In this document: positions 43,670 to 52,221 of the stretch, piece by piece | How the letters are laid out: the number at the start of each line of letters is the position of its first letter | Numbering within the stretch: the first letter of the stretch is position 1 | Source: Allosalinactinospora lopnorensis | GTDB lineage: Bacteria > Actinomycetota > Actinomycetes > Streptosporangiales > Streptosporangiaceae | NCBI RefSeq assembly: GCF_000981225.1 | Contig: NZ_LAJC01000028.1 | Location: 1 to 63,674 of the forward strand | Direction: 5' to 3' | Length of the DNA: 63,674 bases | Position numbers and translations under genes: made by a program | Notes under the pieces: generated by a model | The model's database searches: none | What the model saw: the letters and a program-made list of their open reading frames with translations, nothing else | What the model was told of the DNA's origin: nothing

Positions 43670-43861
43670 TCGCCCGGCACCTCCCGTAGGGAGTCGCGCA
43701 GCGCGTAGACGTCATCGGCGCGGAAGTAGCGCCAGCCGTTGGGGGCGGTCAGGTAGCCGATGCGACCCTGGCGGGCCCACGCCCGCATCGTGGAGGGGGA
43801 GGCTCAGGCTCTTCGCCGCCTCGCCGTTCAGGAGGTACAGGCTGGGGTGGATGTCGCTCAC
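43666..43861 (-). CDS. Excisionase-like helix-turn-helix protein, apparent frameshift
   Basis: From GTG 43861, preceded by GGAGG, the frame reads VSDIHPSLYLLNGEAAKSLS, then is lost in a run of five C (43795-43799). Removing one C gives PSTMRAWARQGRIGYLTAPN and WRYFRADDVYALRDSL to a stop at 43666: a 65-residue helix-turn-helix protein of the excisionase/MerR-like type. Such proteins direct recombination or transcription. It is coupled by GTGA overlaps to both neighbours. Confidence 0.7.
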
Positions 43862-44004
43862 CGGATCACCTCCAGGCCGGTGCGGAGCGCGGGCGAGGCG
43901 GACCGGCCGAAAGCGGCCTGGTGGGTGGCCCGGGCGCGTTCCAGGCAGAACAGGTAGGGGCGAATACGGCGGTTGTGCCGTGCTGGCAGGATGGACAACG
44001 TCAT
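43858..44004 (-). CDS. Small 48-residue ORF heading the cassette
   Basis: ATG 44004 follows GGAGG closely and encodes a basic 48-residue peptide (MTLSILPARHNRRIRPY, then FGRSASPALRTGLEVIR). Its TGA overlaps the GTG of the next gene. Start signal, overlap and composition favour a real gene; the family is unknown. Confidence 0.5.
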   Translation of the reverse strand: MTLSILPARHNRRIRPYLFCLERARATHQAAFGRSASPALRTGLEVIR

Positions 44005-44085
44005 CACTCCTCCGGTGAGTGGTGGCCACGCCCCCGGACGCCGGCCGCGTCGCGGGGGTCTTGTCGTGTTCGCTTCACTACCGTC

Positions 44086-44115
44086 CTATCTCTGGAAAAC
44101 AGAAACCAGAGATAG
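44086..44115. promoter_or_regulatory. Perfect inverted repeat in the divergent cassette promoter
   Basis: CTATCTCTGG (44086-44095) and CCAGAGATAG (44106-44115) are exact inverted copies ten bases apart, between the divergent small operon and the XRE gene. Nearby GGATAGGA occurs twice (near 44120 and 44138). A binding site of the XRE regulator is likely. Confidence 0.65.
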
Positions 44116-44184
44116 CGTTGGATAGGAAAAACTCCCGGATAGGAGGGATTGCTCAACGTTCACTCGGAGGTAGATAGTGATCCC

Positions 44185-45034
44185 ATGGCTATAACCCCCG
44201 AACATGTGCGGCGGCGGTTCGGCGTCGAGCTTCGCAAATGGCGAGAACACGCCGGTATGTCGCAGCCGAAACTGGCACGCGCTATCCCAATATCCCAGTC
44301 GCAGGTAAGCGCTATTGAGCGTGGCAACAAAGGCACCACACCCGCACAAATACGAAGATTCGATCAGGTTCTTACCACCGGTGGTGCGCTGATTCGGAGA
44401 TGGGAGGATCTACAGCAGGACGGGCGGGGGTTCCCGTCCTGGTTCGCTGGCGTGGTCGCTGTGGAGCGCCAGGCGTCCGAGATCCGGGAGTACGCACCGT
44501 TGCTCGTTCCCGGGCTGCTCCAGACACTCGAATACGCCCGTGCCAGTCTTCGGCAGGGGAGGCCGACCAGCTACCGAGGGAGAGCTGGACGAGAGAGTTC
44601 GCGCCCGCGTGGAACGGCAGTCCATCCTCACCGCAGAACGTCCCCCGTTGTTGCGAGCGGTCATAGAGGAACACGTGCTGCGGCGGCCTATTGGGGGTCG
44701 CGACACGATGAAAGCCCAGTTGGACCACCTGCTTGACGTCTCCGCCCGGCCTCACGTCGGTGTGTACGTGGTCCCGATGAGCACGGAAACACACCCGGGA
44801 CAGGATGGGCCGTTCCTGCTGTTCACCGTTCCTGAACAGGGGGTTGTCGCTTACACAGAGACGCGCGTTAGCGGTACCCCGACCGATGACCGGGACGTCG
44901 TGGGTGGTTACGTGGGGGTGTTCGGGGAACTGGGCATTACCGCACTGCCCCCGAGCGGCTCACGCAGGCTTATAGCTGCGATAAGGAGAGACTTCGACGA
45001 TGGTCAACGACCAGTGGCGGAAGAGTACGTATAG
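44185..45034 (+). CDS. XRE regulator with DUF5753 domain, apparent frameshift
   Basis: The helix-turn-helix is at the start (FGVELRKWREHAGMSQPKLA, SQSQVSAIERG). DUF5753 follows (EYAPLLVPGLLQTLEYARAS). The frame is lost at a run of four G (44556-44559) and continues as GGRPATEGELDERVRARVER, LLRAVIEEHVLRRPIGG, DGPFLLFTVPEQGVVAYTET. Removing one G restores about 282 residues. Its 3' end overlaps the DUF397 start. Such pairs regulate development or act as regulator-antagonist pairs in actinomycetes. Confidence 0.8.
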
Positions 45035-45185
45035 TCAGGGTGGCGCAACTAACTGCGTCGAATTCCGCACCACAGACGCGGAAGTGCAGGTCCGCGACAC
45101 CCAGAACCGCGCCGCCGGGCATCTGTCATTCCCTCCCGTCGAATGGTCCGCATTCCTCGCGGACCTCCAAACCGACGACCTGTAG
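45000..45185 (+). CDS. DUF397 protein, partner of the XRE regulator
   Basis: The 61-residue protein has the DUF397 pattern WRKSTYSQGGATNCVEF, VQVRDTQNRAAGHLSFPP and EWSAFLADLQ. It overlaps the end of the XRE/DUF5753 gene and is the standard second member of the pair. It is thought to bind or antagonise the partner. Confidence 0.9.
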   Translation: MVNDQWRKSTYSQGGATNCVEFRTTDAEVQVRDTQNRAAGHLSFPPVEWSAFLADLQTDDL

Positions 45186-45196
45186 ACCTCAGTAAG

Positions 45197-45225
45197 GCGC
45201 CCCCACCCTCACGGGCCGGGGGCGC
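45197..45225. terminator. Bidirectional terminator
   Basis: GCGCCCCC (45197-45204) pairs with GGGGGCGC (45218-45225), between the convergent DUF397 and GNAT genes. Confidence 0.55.
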
Positions 45226-45803
45226 TAGTGTGCGCCGTCCTCGGCAGGGGGCAGTGGTACGACCAGTTCGACGAACTCCAGGTCGGGGCGTTTGGGGATG
45301 CCGAACCGCTTGTCGCCGTAGGGGAACGGGAACGTCTCTCCGGTAGGCCGGTAGCCGCGGCGCTCGTACCAGGCGATGAGGTCGGTGCGCTGGCGCAGCA
45401 CCTTCATCCGCATCCGGCGGCAGCCCCGGGCGGCGGCGAGCCGCTCGGCGTGGTCCAGCATGCGGCCGCCCAGGCCGGTGCCCTGCTGGGTGGGCCGCAC
45501 CGCGAACATGCCGAAGTAGCCGTCACCGCCGCCCCACTCCAGTTCGCAACAGGCCAGCAGTTCGCCGTGCCGTTCGGCCACCACGACGGCGGTGGCGGGG
45601 CGTTCCAGCGTCTCGGCCAGCATGGCGGGGTCGACGCGCTGGCCGTCGAGGAGGTCGGCCTCGGTCGTCCAGCCCTCGCGCGACCGCTCCCCCCTGTAGG
45701 CCGATTCGACCAGGGCGGTCAGCGCGGGGATGTCCTCGCGGGTCGCCTGGCGGAGCTCCGGGGCCGGGGGCGCCCCGCCGTGTGCGGTCTGCTCGGTGTA
45801 CAC
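45225..45803 (-). CDS. GNAT-family N-acetyltransferase
   Basis: The 192-residue protein shows the GNAT core: RQATREDIPALTALVESAYR, YFGMFAVRPTQQGTGLGGRM as the acetyl-CoA motif A, and RTDLIAWYERRGYRPTGE as motif B. The ATG-equivalent GTG 45803 follows GGAGG. Substrate unknown. It is convergent with the DUF397 gene. Confidence 0.9.
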   Translation of the reverse strand: MYTEQTAHGGAPPAPELRQATREDIPALTALVESAYRGERSREGWTTEADLLDGQRVDPAMLAETLERPATAVVVAERHGELLACCELEWGGGDGYFGMFAVRPTQQGTGLGGRMLDHAERLAAARGCRRMRMKVLRQRTDLIAWYERRGYRPTGETFPFPYGDKRFGIPKRPDLEFVELVVPLPPAEDGAH

Positions 45804-46284
45804 CGTGCCTCCGTTGCCTTCGTCGGTCTCGGTGAAAGCGGGATCTTATTTGTGATTCTGACCCCGTTCTCTCAAGACCGGTGTTGGGGGGCGGGGCGTT
45901 CCGGCGGCTCGGGAGCGGCGATGATCGGCCGCCTCCCCCGCACGAGCGATTCCGGATGCGACCAATGGCGGGGCGTCCGGTCCGCGTTCCTTCTCCTCGG
46001 GTGGGCGGATCTGTTTCGAAAGTATCGGATCACCGCGATTGCGCTCGCTGAGTGCTGTTTTCAGGAGACTCAACGTATCTAACGAAGTGGGATGACCGGA
46101 CGCGCGGACAACCCGAGTGCCCGGGACGACGTCCTAGGGGACGTGCTGCGACGAGTCACCTCCGGTTCACCTCTGAGCCGCCCGGCGTTCACGAGCCGAC
46201 CAGCCGCTGGTCGGGTTCGCCCCTTTGGCCGGGTGACCTTTCCACAGCCCTGCTCTTCCCCCGATCCCCATGGAGGTACCTGAC
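45804..46284. other. 481-base intergenic region
   Basis: No gene is supported. Both flanking genes point away, so two promoters are expected. A mixed-composition stretch near 46015-46085 is the most AT-rich part. Small open frames here are arginine/proline-rich and lack ribosome sites. Confidence 0.4.
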
Positions 46285-47322
46285 ATGTCCGTCTTCACTC
46301 TGCAGGATGTCCGAGAGCATACGTACAAGGCGCGGGATTCGTGGTGGACGGTGTATCTCGTCGACCCGCTGGCGGCGCGTCTGGTGCTGGTGACGGCGAA
46401 CCGGACCTCGATCACCCCCAACCACCTCACCCTCGCGGCGCTGGGCCTCGGGCTCGGGGCCGCCCTGTGCTTCGCGATGGCGTCGTGGCCGTGGCTGGTC
46501 GCGGGCGCGCTGCTGTTCCATCTCAGCTTCGTGCTGGACTGCATGGACGGCAAGGTCGCCCGGTTGAAGAGCAACGGATCGGTCTTCGGGAGCTGGCTGG
46601 ACTACGTCTTCGACCGGCTGCGGGTGCTGGTGTGCGCGGTCGCGCTGATGGGCGGCCAGTACGCCGCGAGCGGGCAGCAGGTCTTCATCTGGTTCGCCCT
46701 GGGGATCGTGTTCACGGACATGTTCCGCTACCTCAACGCCCCGCAGATAGCCAAGGTCCGCTCCGGGATGCGCAAGAGCCTCGTCCGCGCGATCCGGGAG
46801 AACGACCTGGAGCAGGAGGCATGTGAGCAGGCGGCGCTGGCCGTGGAAGCCGGCCATCGGTTCAGCAGCGACCTGCAGCAGCGCGATGAGGCGGAGGACG
46901 CGGGGGGCGACGCGGTCGGCGCCCCCACTCCGCGGGCGCGTGCCCGGCAGGTGCAGGCCACCGAGCTGCAGCGCCGGTTCAACTCGCGTTTTCCCTGGTA
47001 CTCCCGCTTCAGGGACATGCTGCAGCGGCACCGGGTGCGCCCGCACCTGGTGAGCGGTATCGAGTTCCAAATGGGGACGTTCGTCGTCGCTCCACTGGTC
47101 GGCGCGGTGTCGGTGAACGCCATGCTGTGGGTGATCGCGCTTTCGGCGGCGGCGATGATGGCGTTCGAGCTGCTGATCGTCTACAAGCTGTGGCTGTCCA
47201 CCCGGGAGTTCACCCGGGTGCTGGGCGCGGTCGAGGCGGCCGCCGGCGGCAGTGCGGAAACCCCGGTTCCGGCGGAGGATACACACGCCGTAGCAGGAAC
47301 GGGCGGCACCGGGACCGCGTGA
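46285..47322 (+). CDS. CDP-alcohol phosphatidyltransferase-family protein
   Basis: The 345-residue membrane protein has the CDP-alcohol motif D-G-x2-A-R-x8-G-x3-D-x3-D, seen as DCMDGKVARLKSNG and GSWLDYVFDR. About six helices surround it. The enzyme joins a CDP-activated lipid or alcohol to an acceptor alcohol. ATG 46285 follows GGAGG. A hydrophilic insert near 170-235 is longer than usual, so the exact phospholipid product cannot be named. Confidence 0.9.
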   Translation: MSVFTLQDVREHTYKARDSWWTVYLVDPLAARLVLVTANRTSITPNHLTLAALGLGLGAALCFAMASWPWLVAGALLFHLSFVLDCMDGKVARLKSNGSVFGSWLDYVFDRLRVLVCAVALMGGQYAASGQQVFIWFALGIVFTDMFRYLNAPQIAKVRSGMRKSLVRAIRENDLEQEACEQAALAVEAGHRFSSDLQQRDEAEDAGGDAVGAPTPRARARQVQATELQRRFNSRFPWYSRFRDMLQRHRVRPHLVSGIEFQMGTFVVAPLVGAVSVNAMLWVIALSAAAMMAFELLIVYKLWLSTREFTRVLGAVEAAAGGSAETPVPAEDTHAVAGTGGTGTA

Positions 47323-47375
47323 AGGGACCGTGTTGCGGTCGGTCCGCACTCCGGTGCGCGCGCTAGATTGCGAAC

Positions 47376-48026
47376 ATGCCGTCAGATGCGCACAACCCGA
47401 GGCGGCGTCCTTACGTACTGGCGCACGCGGCCGTTTCCATCGACGGAGCCACCTCAGGCTTCGTGCCGAACGTGGAGCGCTTCTACGAGCTCGCCGCCAC
47501 CTGGCGGGAGGACGTCACCCTGGCCGGAGCCGATACGATCCTCGCGCAGGAGCGGGCGCTGGCCGCGGCTCCGCGCCCCGGGCCTGCCCGGAGCGGGCCG
47601 CTGCTCGCGGTCGTCGACGGGCGGGGACGCGTCCGGCAATGGGAGGCGCTGCGCGACGTCGGGCACTGGTCAGGTGTCCTCGCCCTGCATGCCGAGTCCA
47701 CTCCGCCGCGGCCGGTGGACAGGACCGTGGAGGAGTTGGTTCTCGGCGCTGAGCGTGTCGACCTCGCCGCCGTGCTGGACGCCCTCGGCCGGCGCGGCGG
47801 AGTCGGGGTGGTGCGCGTCGACAGCGGGGGCTCGCTCATCGGCGTGCTGCTGGGCGCGGGACTGCTGGACGAGATGAGCCTCCTCGTCCATCCCTACATG
47901 GCCGGTGCCCGGGCCGACCGCCACTGGTACGGATCGGCCCCCGCCATGGCCCGCGCGCTCGACCTTCTGGCGGGCGAGACCTTCGACGACGGCCTCGTCT
48001 GGCTGCGCTACAGGATCCGGAGGTAG
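47376..48026 (+). CDS. RibD C-terminal (reductase-like) protein
   Basis: The 216-residue protein shows the reductase fold: PYVLAHAAVSIDGATSGF, EDVTLAGADTILAQERAL, VVRVDSGGSLIGVLLGAGLL and EMSLLVHPYMAG. It probably binds NADPH and reduces a pyrimidine-like or unknown substrate. It lies 53 bases behind the phosphatidyltransferase and could be cotranscribed. Confidence 0.88.
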   Translation: MPSDAHNPRRRPYVLAHAAVSIDGATSGFVPNVERFYELAATWREDVTLAGADTILAQERALAAAPRPGPARSGPLLAVVDGRGRVRQWEALRDVGHWSGVLALHAESTPPRPVDRTVEELVLGAERVDLAAVLDALGRRGGVGVVRVDSGGSLIGVLLGAGLLDEMSLLVHPYMAGARADRHWYGSAPAMARALDLLAGETFDDGLVWLRYRIRR

Positions 48027-48075
48027 CCGCGCCCCGCCCGGCGCGCCCGCTGGTGGGCGGCCCCGGGGGTCCGTT

Positions 48076-48510
48076 CTACAGGGCGTCGCGGATCCGGGCG
48101 GCGTAGTCCGCGGCCTCGGCCTCGTCGGTGTAGCTGGTGCGGGGCCAGAAGAACCCGCGCAGGCCGTCCTTGCGGTTGCGCGGGACCACGTGCACATGCA
48201 GGTGCGGGACGCTCTGGCTGACCTTGTTGTTCACCGCCACGAAGGTCCCCGCGGCGTCCATGGCCCGCTCGACGGCCACCGCCATGGCCTGGACCCGGCC
48301 GAAGAAGGGGCCCACCTGGTCGGCGGGCAGGTCGGCGAGCGTCTCCACGTGTCCGGGGGAGGCCACCAGGACATGGCCCTTGAACAGGGGGCGGACGTCC
48401 AGGAACGCCACCGCGACCCCATCGGCGAGGACGATGTGCCCGGGCCGGTCGCCCGCGGCGATGGCGCAGAACAGGCAGTCGTGATCGGGCTGGGACACGC
48501 GTCGAATCAT
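48076..48510 (-). CDS. HIT-family protein
   Basis: The 144-residue protein has the catalytic histidine triad SVPHLHVHVVPR and the conserved start CLFCAIAAGDRPGHIVLAD. HIT proteins hydrolyse nucleoside phosphate derivatives such as AMP-lysine or Ap4A. ATG 48510 overlaps a TGA that ends a frame of the upstream VOC gene (ATGA), suggesting a shared operon. Confidence 0.92.
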   Translation of the reverse strand: MIRRVSQPDHDCLFCAIAAGDRPGHIVLADGVAVAFLDVRPLFKGHVLVASPGHVETLADLPADQVGPFFGRVQAMAVAVERAMDAAGTFVAVNNKVSQSVPHLHVHVVPRNRKDGLRGFFWPRTSYTDEAEAADYAARIRDAL

Positions 48511-49398
48511 AGCCCCCGCGTCGTCTCCCGGTGGCCGGTCCGCCCGCGCCGGCGGACCGCCGGTGCCAGGCTCCCTCTGTTTCGGCGCGGCGGGTCCGTT
48601 CGAGTTCGCTCGCGTTGGCCAGCGCGTCGGCCAGCCGCTCGCGGTCGGTGTCGTTCATGGTCGTACCGCTCACCTCGGCCAGGAGCGTGTCCGCGCGGCC
48701 GCCGTCGCGCAGCGCGAGAGCGAGCTCGGCCCGGTAGACGAGCGCTTCCACCCGATCGACGGTGCACGCCGAATCGCCGTGCCGCGCCAGCGTCGCGTCG
48801 AGGATCCTGGCCGCCTGGCGGGGGGCGCCCTTGGACTCGCCGAGCACGATCGCGTTCCGCAGCGCCTGGGCGAGCTTGCTCTCCGGGGCGCCGGCGGGGA
48901 CGTTGGGGCCGCCGCGGCCGGTGCGGCGGCCCGCGGGCGCTCAGGCGCCGCCGAACCAGCTCGCCCGGACAGCGGCCAGCCCGCCTTCTCCGCGATCGGA
49001 CGCGAGAACTCCCAGACGTAACCGAAGGGGTCGACGCATTCGAAGACGCGGTCCCCCCACGCCTCGTCCATGGGTTCGCGGGTGATCTCGCAGCCGGTCT
49101 CCCGGCAGTACGCGTAGGTCGCCTCCAGGTCGTCCACCTCGATCCCGATCACCACCCCGAGCCCGCGCGGGCCCTGCCGGACCCGCTGCTCGCGTTCGGT
49201 GTCCGGAAACGGCAGGCCGACCAGGGCGTCGACGCAGAGGTGCACGTCGCCGCGCTGCAGGATCGCGAACACCGTCCGTCCGCCGGGGTCGGGCACCAGG
49301 CCGACCTCCTCGAAGCCGAGACCGCGGTAGAACTCCGTGGCGGCCTGGACGTCGCCGACCCGCAGGCTCACCCGGAACGGTCGCTGTGCCACTCCCAT
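48507..49398 (-). pseudogene. VOC-family protein with helical C-terminal domain, apparent frameshift
   Basis: Residues 1-130 from ATG 49398 are a glyoxalase/bleomycin-resistance (VOC) module (FRVSLRVGDVQAATEFYRGL, DRVFECVDPFGYVWEFSRP). After an alanine/proline linker the frame is lost at the GGGG at 48896-48899. The next frame continues as ESKLAQALRNAIVLGESKGA, ARILDATLARHGD, VDRVEALVYRAELALALRDG. A missing base would join these. A second shift near 48,550-48,620 would reach the TGA overlapping the HIT start. VOC proteins bind or modify small toxic molecules. Confidence 0.7.
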
Positions 49399-49411
49399 CA
49401 CCCCAATATGG

Positions 49412-49446
49412 GTACGCCGTACTCGATTTATTTCTGGGTACGGTAC
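49412..49446. promoter_or_regulatory. Palindromes between the VOC and TetR genes
   Basis: GTACG-C-CGTAC (49412-49422) is a perfect palindrome with one central base; GTAC-G-GTAC (49438-49446) follows. Both lie in the 70-base divergent gap between the VOC and TetR genes and are probable TetR sites. Confidence 0.6.
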
Positions 49447-49468
49447 ACGCAGTTGAGGGGAGAAGGCA

Positions 49469-50236
49469 ATGCCCATCGAGTACTCCGGCGGCGGCGACCC
49501 CGCGCGCAGCATCGAGCTGCTCTGGGGCCTCCGCGAACGCGCCACCCGCGGGCCCAAGCCCGGTCTCACCGTCGACCGGATCGTGACCGCGGCCGTCGGG
49601 CTCGCCGACGCCGAGGGCATCACGGGTCTGTCGATGCGCCGGGTCGCGGAGCGGCTGGGCGTGGGAGCCATGTCGCTGTACCGCTACGTGCCGGGCAAGG
49701 CCGAACTGCTGGACCTGATGGTCGACCGGGTCAGCGGCGAGACCGACCGGCCGAGCGACGTCCCCGGCGGCTGGCGCGCCCGGCTGGAGCAGGTGGCCCG
49801 CGAGAACCGCCGGCTCTACGAGCGGCACCCGTGGCTGCTGCGGGTCTTCTCCTTCCGCCCTCCGCTGGGCCCCGGCATCGTGGCGAAGTACGACTACGAG
49901 CTCCGGAGCGTCGAGGGCGTCGGGCTCACCGACGTCGAGATGGACCAGGTGCTGACGCTGGTGCTCGGCTACGCGCGCGAGGCCGCGGCCGGCCTGGTCG
50001 AGTGGAGGCTCTTCCAGGAGCGCAGCGGCCAGACCGACGACGAGTGGTGGACGGCCGTCGCCCCGTCGCTGGAGAAGGTCTTCGACGCCGAGCGCTACTC
50101 GGTGGCCGCTCGGGTCGGAGCCGCCTCAAGTGAGTACTACCAGGGCACCTACGATCCGGAGCAGGCCTTCGAGTTCGGCCTGCGGCGCGTACTCGACGGG
50201 GTCGCGGCCCTGGTCGAGCGCGACTCGCCCTGCTAG
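49469..50236 (+). CDS. TetR/AcrR-family regulator
   Basis: The 255-residue protein has the TetR helix-turn-helix (LTVDRIVTAAVGLADAEG, GLSMRRVAERLGVGAMSLYR) and a long helical ligand domain (ENRRLYERHPWLLRVFSFR). GGGGAGAAGG precedes ATG 49469. It is divergent from the VOC gene, with palindromes between, so it probably represses that gene and itself. Confidence 0.92.
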   Translation: MPIEYSGGGDPARSIELLWGLRERATRGPKPGLTVDRIVTAAVGLADAEGITGLSMRRVAERLGVGAMSLYRYVPGKAELLDLMVDRVSGETDRPSDVPGGWRARLEQVARENRRLYERHPWLLRVFSFRPPLGPGIVAKYDYELRSVEGVGLTDVEMDQVLTLVLGYAREAAAGLVEWRLFQERSGQTDDEWWTAVAPSLEKVFDAERYSVAARVGAASSEYYQGTYDPEQAFEFGLRRVLDGVAALVERDSPC

Positions 50237-50290
50237 CGTCCCCGGTCGCGGATGGGCCCGACGCATCCGGACACCGCCTCGCGTGCGGGG

Positions 50291-50319
50291 TTGACAGAGT
50301 CGTTGCGCCTGCGCAAACT
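50291..50319 (+). promoter_or_regulatory. Promoter-like region with palindrome before the lipase
   Basis: TTGACA (50291-50296) is a consensus -35 element. Directly downstream the perfect 14-base palindrome TTGCGC-CT-GCGCAA (50303-50316) fills the spacer up to a weak -10. The placement suggests a repressor site. Confidence 0.5.
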
Positions 50320-50466
50320 GTTCTTCGCTGGTACTCGCGAGTAATATCGTGTTTCGGAGCCCCCCGCAGGCCACACCCTGCGCTCGGCCGGCCGGGCGGT
50401 GCCCCGAGAGTCGCCCCCTCCGGCTTCGACCGCCCTGTGGCCCCGACCCCGCTCCAGAGGAAGACC

Positions 50467-51279
50467 ATGCGCCCGCGTCTCGTGCTGCTGCTCCTGGCCA
50501 CCGTTCTCGTGGTCGTCGCCGGCCCCCCACTCGCGACCGCGGGCACCAGCGGCATCTCGCCGCCCGGGGCCAACGACTGGTCCTGCACCCCCACGGACGA
50601 GCGCCCCAACCCGGTGGTGCTCGTCCACGGGACGATGGAGAACATGGCGAAGAGCTGGACGACCCTCAGCACGCGACTGAGGAGCCGGGGATACTGCGTC
50701 TTCGCGCTGGACTACGGCAACAACGCGACCGGCTCCATCCCCGACTCGGCCGGGGAACTCGCCTCGTTCGTCGAGCGGGTGCGCGGGGCGACCGGAGCGG
50801 ACAAGGTCGACCTCGTGGGGCACAGCCAGGGCGGCATGATGCCCCGCTACTACATCAAGTTCCTCGGCGGCGAGGCGAAGGTCGAGAACCTGGTCGGGAT
50901 CGTCCCGTCCAACCACGGCACGGAGAGCCCGATCACTGACCTTCCCTGGTCCGACATCGGGCTCTGCCCCGCCTGCGAGGAACAGCGCGCCGGCTCGGAC
51001 TTCCTGACCGAGCTGAACGCCGGCGACGAGGCGCCCGAGGGCCCCGACTACACGGTCATCGCTACGAAGTACGACCTGGTCGTCACGCCCTACACGAGTT
51101 CGTTCCTCGCCGGCCCGGCGGAGCGGGTCACGAACATCACCCTGCAGGACCGCTGCCCACTGACCCTGGTCGAGCACGATCAGAGCCCCAACGACCAGGT
51201 CGTCCACCAGTGGGTGCTCAACGCGCTCGAACGCACCGGCCCAGCCGACCCGGATTTCGCGCCGGCCTGCACCGTCTGA
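50467..51279 (+). CDS. Secreted lipase/esterase (alpha/beta fold)
   Basis: The 270-residue protein has a signal peptide (MRPRLVLLLLATVLVVVAGP). It contains the oxyanion motif VVLVHGTMENMAKSW, the nucleophile Ser in VDLVGHSQGGMMPRYYIKF and a C-terminal His (EHDQSP, QVVHQW). Several cysteines suggest disulfides after export. It hydrolyses lipid or ester substrates outside the cell. ATG 50467 follows GAGGAAG. Confidence 0.9.
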   Translation: MRPRLVLLLLATVLVVVAGPPLATAGTSGISPPGANDWSCTPTDERPNPVVLVHGTMENMAKSWTTLSTRLRSRGYCVFALDYGNNATGSIPDSAGELASFVERVRGATGADKVDLVGHSQGGMMPRYYIKFLGGEAKVENLVGIVPSNHGTESPITDLPWSDIGLCPACEEQRAGSDFLTELNAGDEAPEGPDYTVIATKYDLVVTPYTSSFLAGPAERVTNITLQDRCPLTLVEHDQSPNDQVVHQWVLNALERTGPADPDFAPACTV

Positions 51280-51315
51280 CGGCGAGCCGGGTCGCCGGCG
51301 GCGCCGGAGAACTCC

Positions 51316-51510
51316 CTACCCGCCGGACGGCAGGCTGATCCCGGTGAGCTCGTCCGGGTTGCCGATCAGCCGGATCGTCTCCACCCGGCCGCTGTCCGGG
51401 TCCACCTCCAGGACGAAGACCGCGTACGGCTCTTCGGCGCGGTCTCCCGCGCTCGCCAGGGAGACGTGGCCGGGCCCGCCGGCTGTGACACGGGCGTGGG
51501 AGCCCTGCAG
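51316..51510 (-). pseudogene. C-terminal remnant, probably of an ECF sigma factor with SnoaL domain
   Basis: About 64 codons read HARVTAGGPGHVSLASAGDR, AVFVLEVDPDSGRVETIRLI and GNPDELTGISLP before a stop. The ending resembles SnoaL-like C-terminal domains of ECF sigma factors. The front of the gene is absent; the TetR gene begins to occupy the strand 17 bases upstream. Confidence 0.5.
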
Positions 51511-51526
51511 GGGTCGGTCATGCCGG

Positions 51527-52120
51527 TCAACGTTCGGATTCGATCCCGGTGATGACGATCCGGACCAGCGTCGACGCGGTGGTCGCGAACTCCTCCGGGG
51601 CCGGCTCGCCGGAGAAGTGGCGCAAGAACGAGCGCTGCAGGCACGCCCCGAACAGCAGGGACGCCACGGCCTCGGGGTCGGCGTCCCGACTGATCCGCCC
51701 CTGCTCCTGCTCGGCGCGCAGGTAGGCACCGAGTTCCCGGTTCACGTGCTCGGGGCCGGTCCCCAGCCGGCGGATCCCCGCTCGGTGCGCCTCAAGCAGA
51801 CGCCGTTCGGAGAAGACGCCCGCCGCCATGGGGAAGCTCTCATCGTAGAAGGCCAGCGCGGCCGCGACCGCTCCCTCAAGGTTGCGCCGGACGCTGCTCT
51901 GACCGACCCGCGCGTGCAGCAGCCTGAGCACCTCGCTCAGTTGCGGGAGCCGTTCCCGCAGGACCGCGACGAAGATCTCCGGCTTGTCGGTGAAGTGCTT
52001 GTACAACGTTGCCTCGGAGTATCCCGCGCGGGCCGCGATCTCCTTGGTCGTCGCCCGCGCTATGCCATCGGTGCGCATGATCTCCGCCGCGGCGTCCAGG
52101 ATCCGGTCGCGTGTGCTCAC
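51527..52120 (-). CDS. TetR/AcrR-family regulator
   Basis: The 197-residue protein has the TetR helix-turn-helix (ILDAAAEIMRTDGIARATTK, GYSEATLYKHFTDKPEIFVA) and a ligand-binding C-terminal domain. GTG 52120 is preceded by GGCGGAG. It is divergent from the NAD(P)-binding gene at 52222. Two GTGAGT-type palindromes in between are its probable sites. Confidence 0.92.
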   Translation of the reverse strand: MSTRDRILDAAAEIMRTDGIARATTKEIAARAGYSEATLYKHFTDKPEIFVAVLRERLPQLSEVLRLLHARVGQSSVRRNLEGAVAAALAFYDESFPMAAGVFSERRLLEAHRAGIRRLGTGPEHVNRELGAYLRAEQEQGRISRDADPEAVASLLFGACLQRSFLRHFSGEPAPEEFATTASTLVRIVITGIESER

Positions 52121-52139
52121 GGCTCCGCCTTCCTTGACA

Positions 52140-52186
52140 GGTGAGTGTCCACTCACCATAGTAAGAGTGAGTGAGTACTTACTCAC
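52140..52186. promoter_or_regulatory. Two TetR operators
   Basis: GGTGAGTG-TC-CACTCACC (52140-52157) and GTGAGTA-CT-TACTCAC (52171-52186) are perfect inverted repeats sharing the half-site GTGAGT. Their centres are 30 bases apart, between divergent genes. Confidence 0.75.
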
Positions 52187-52221
52187 CCATTCTTCGAGGC
52201 GCTTCCCAGTGGAGGAGACCG

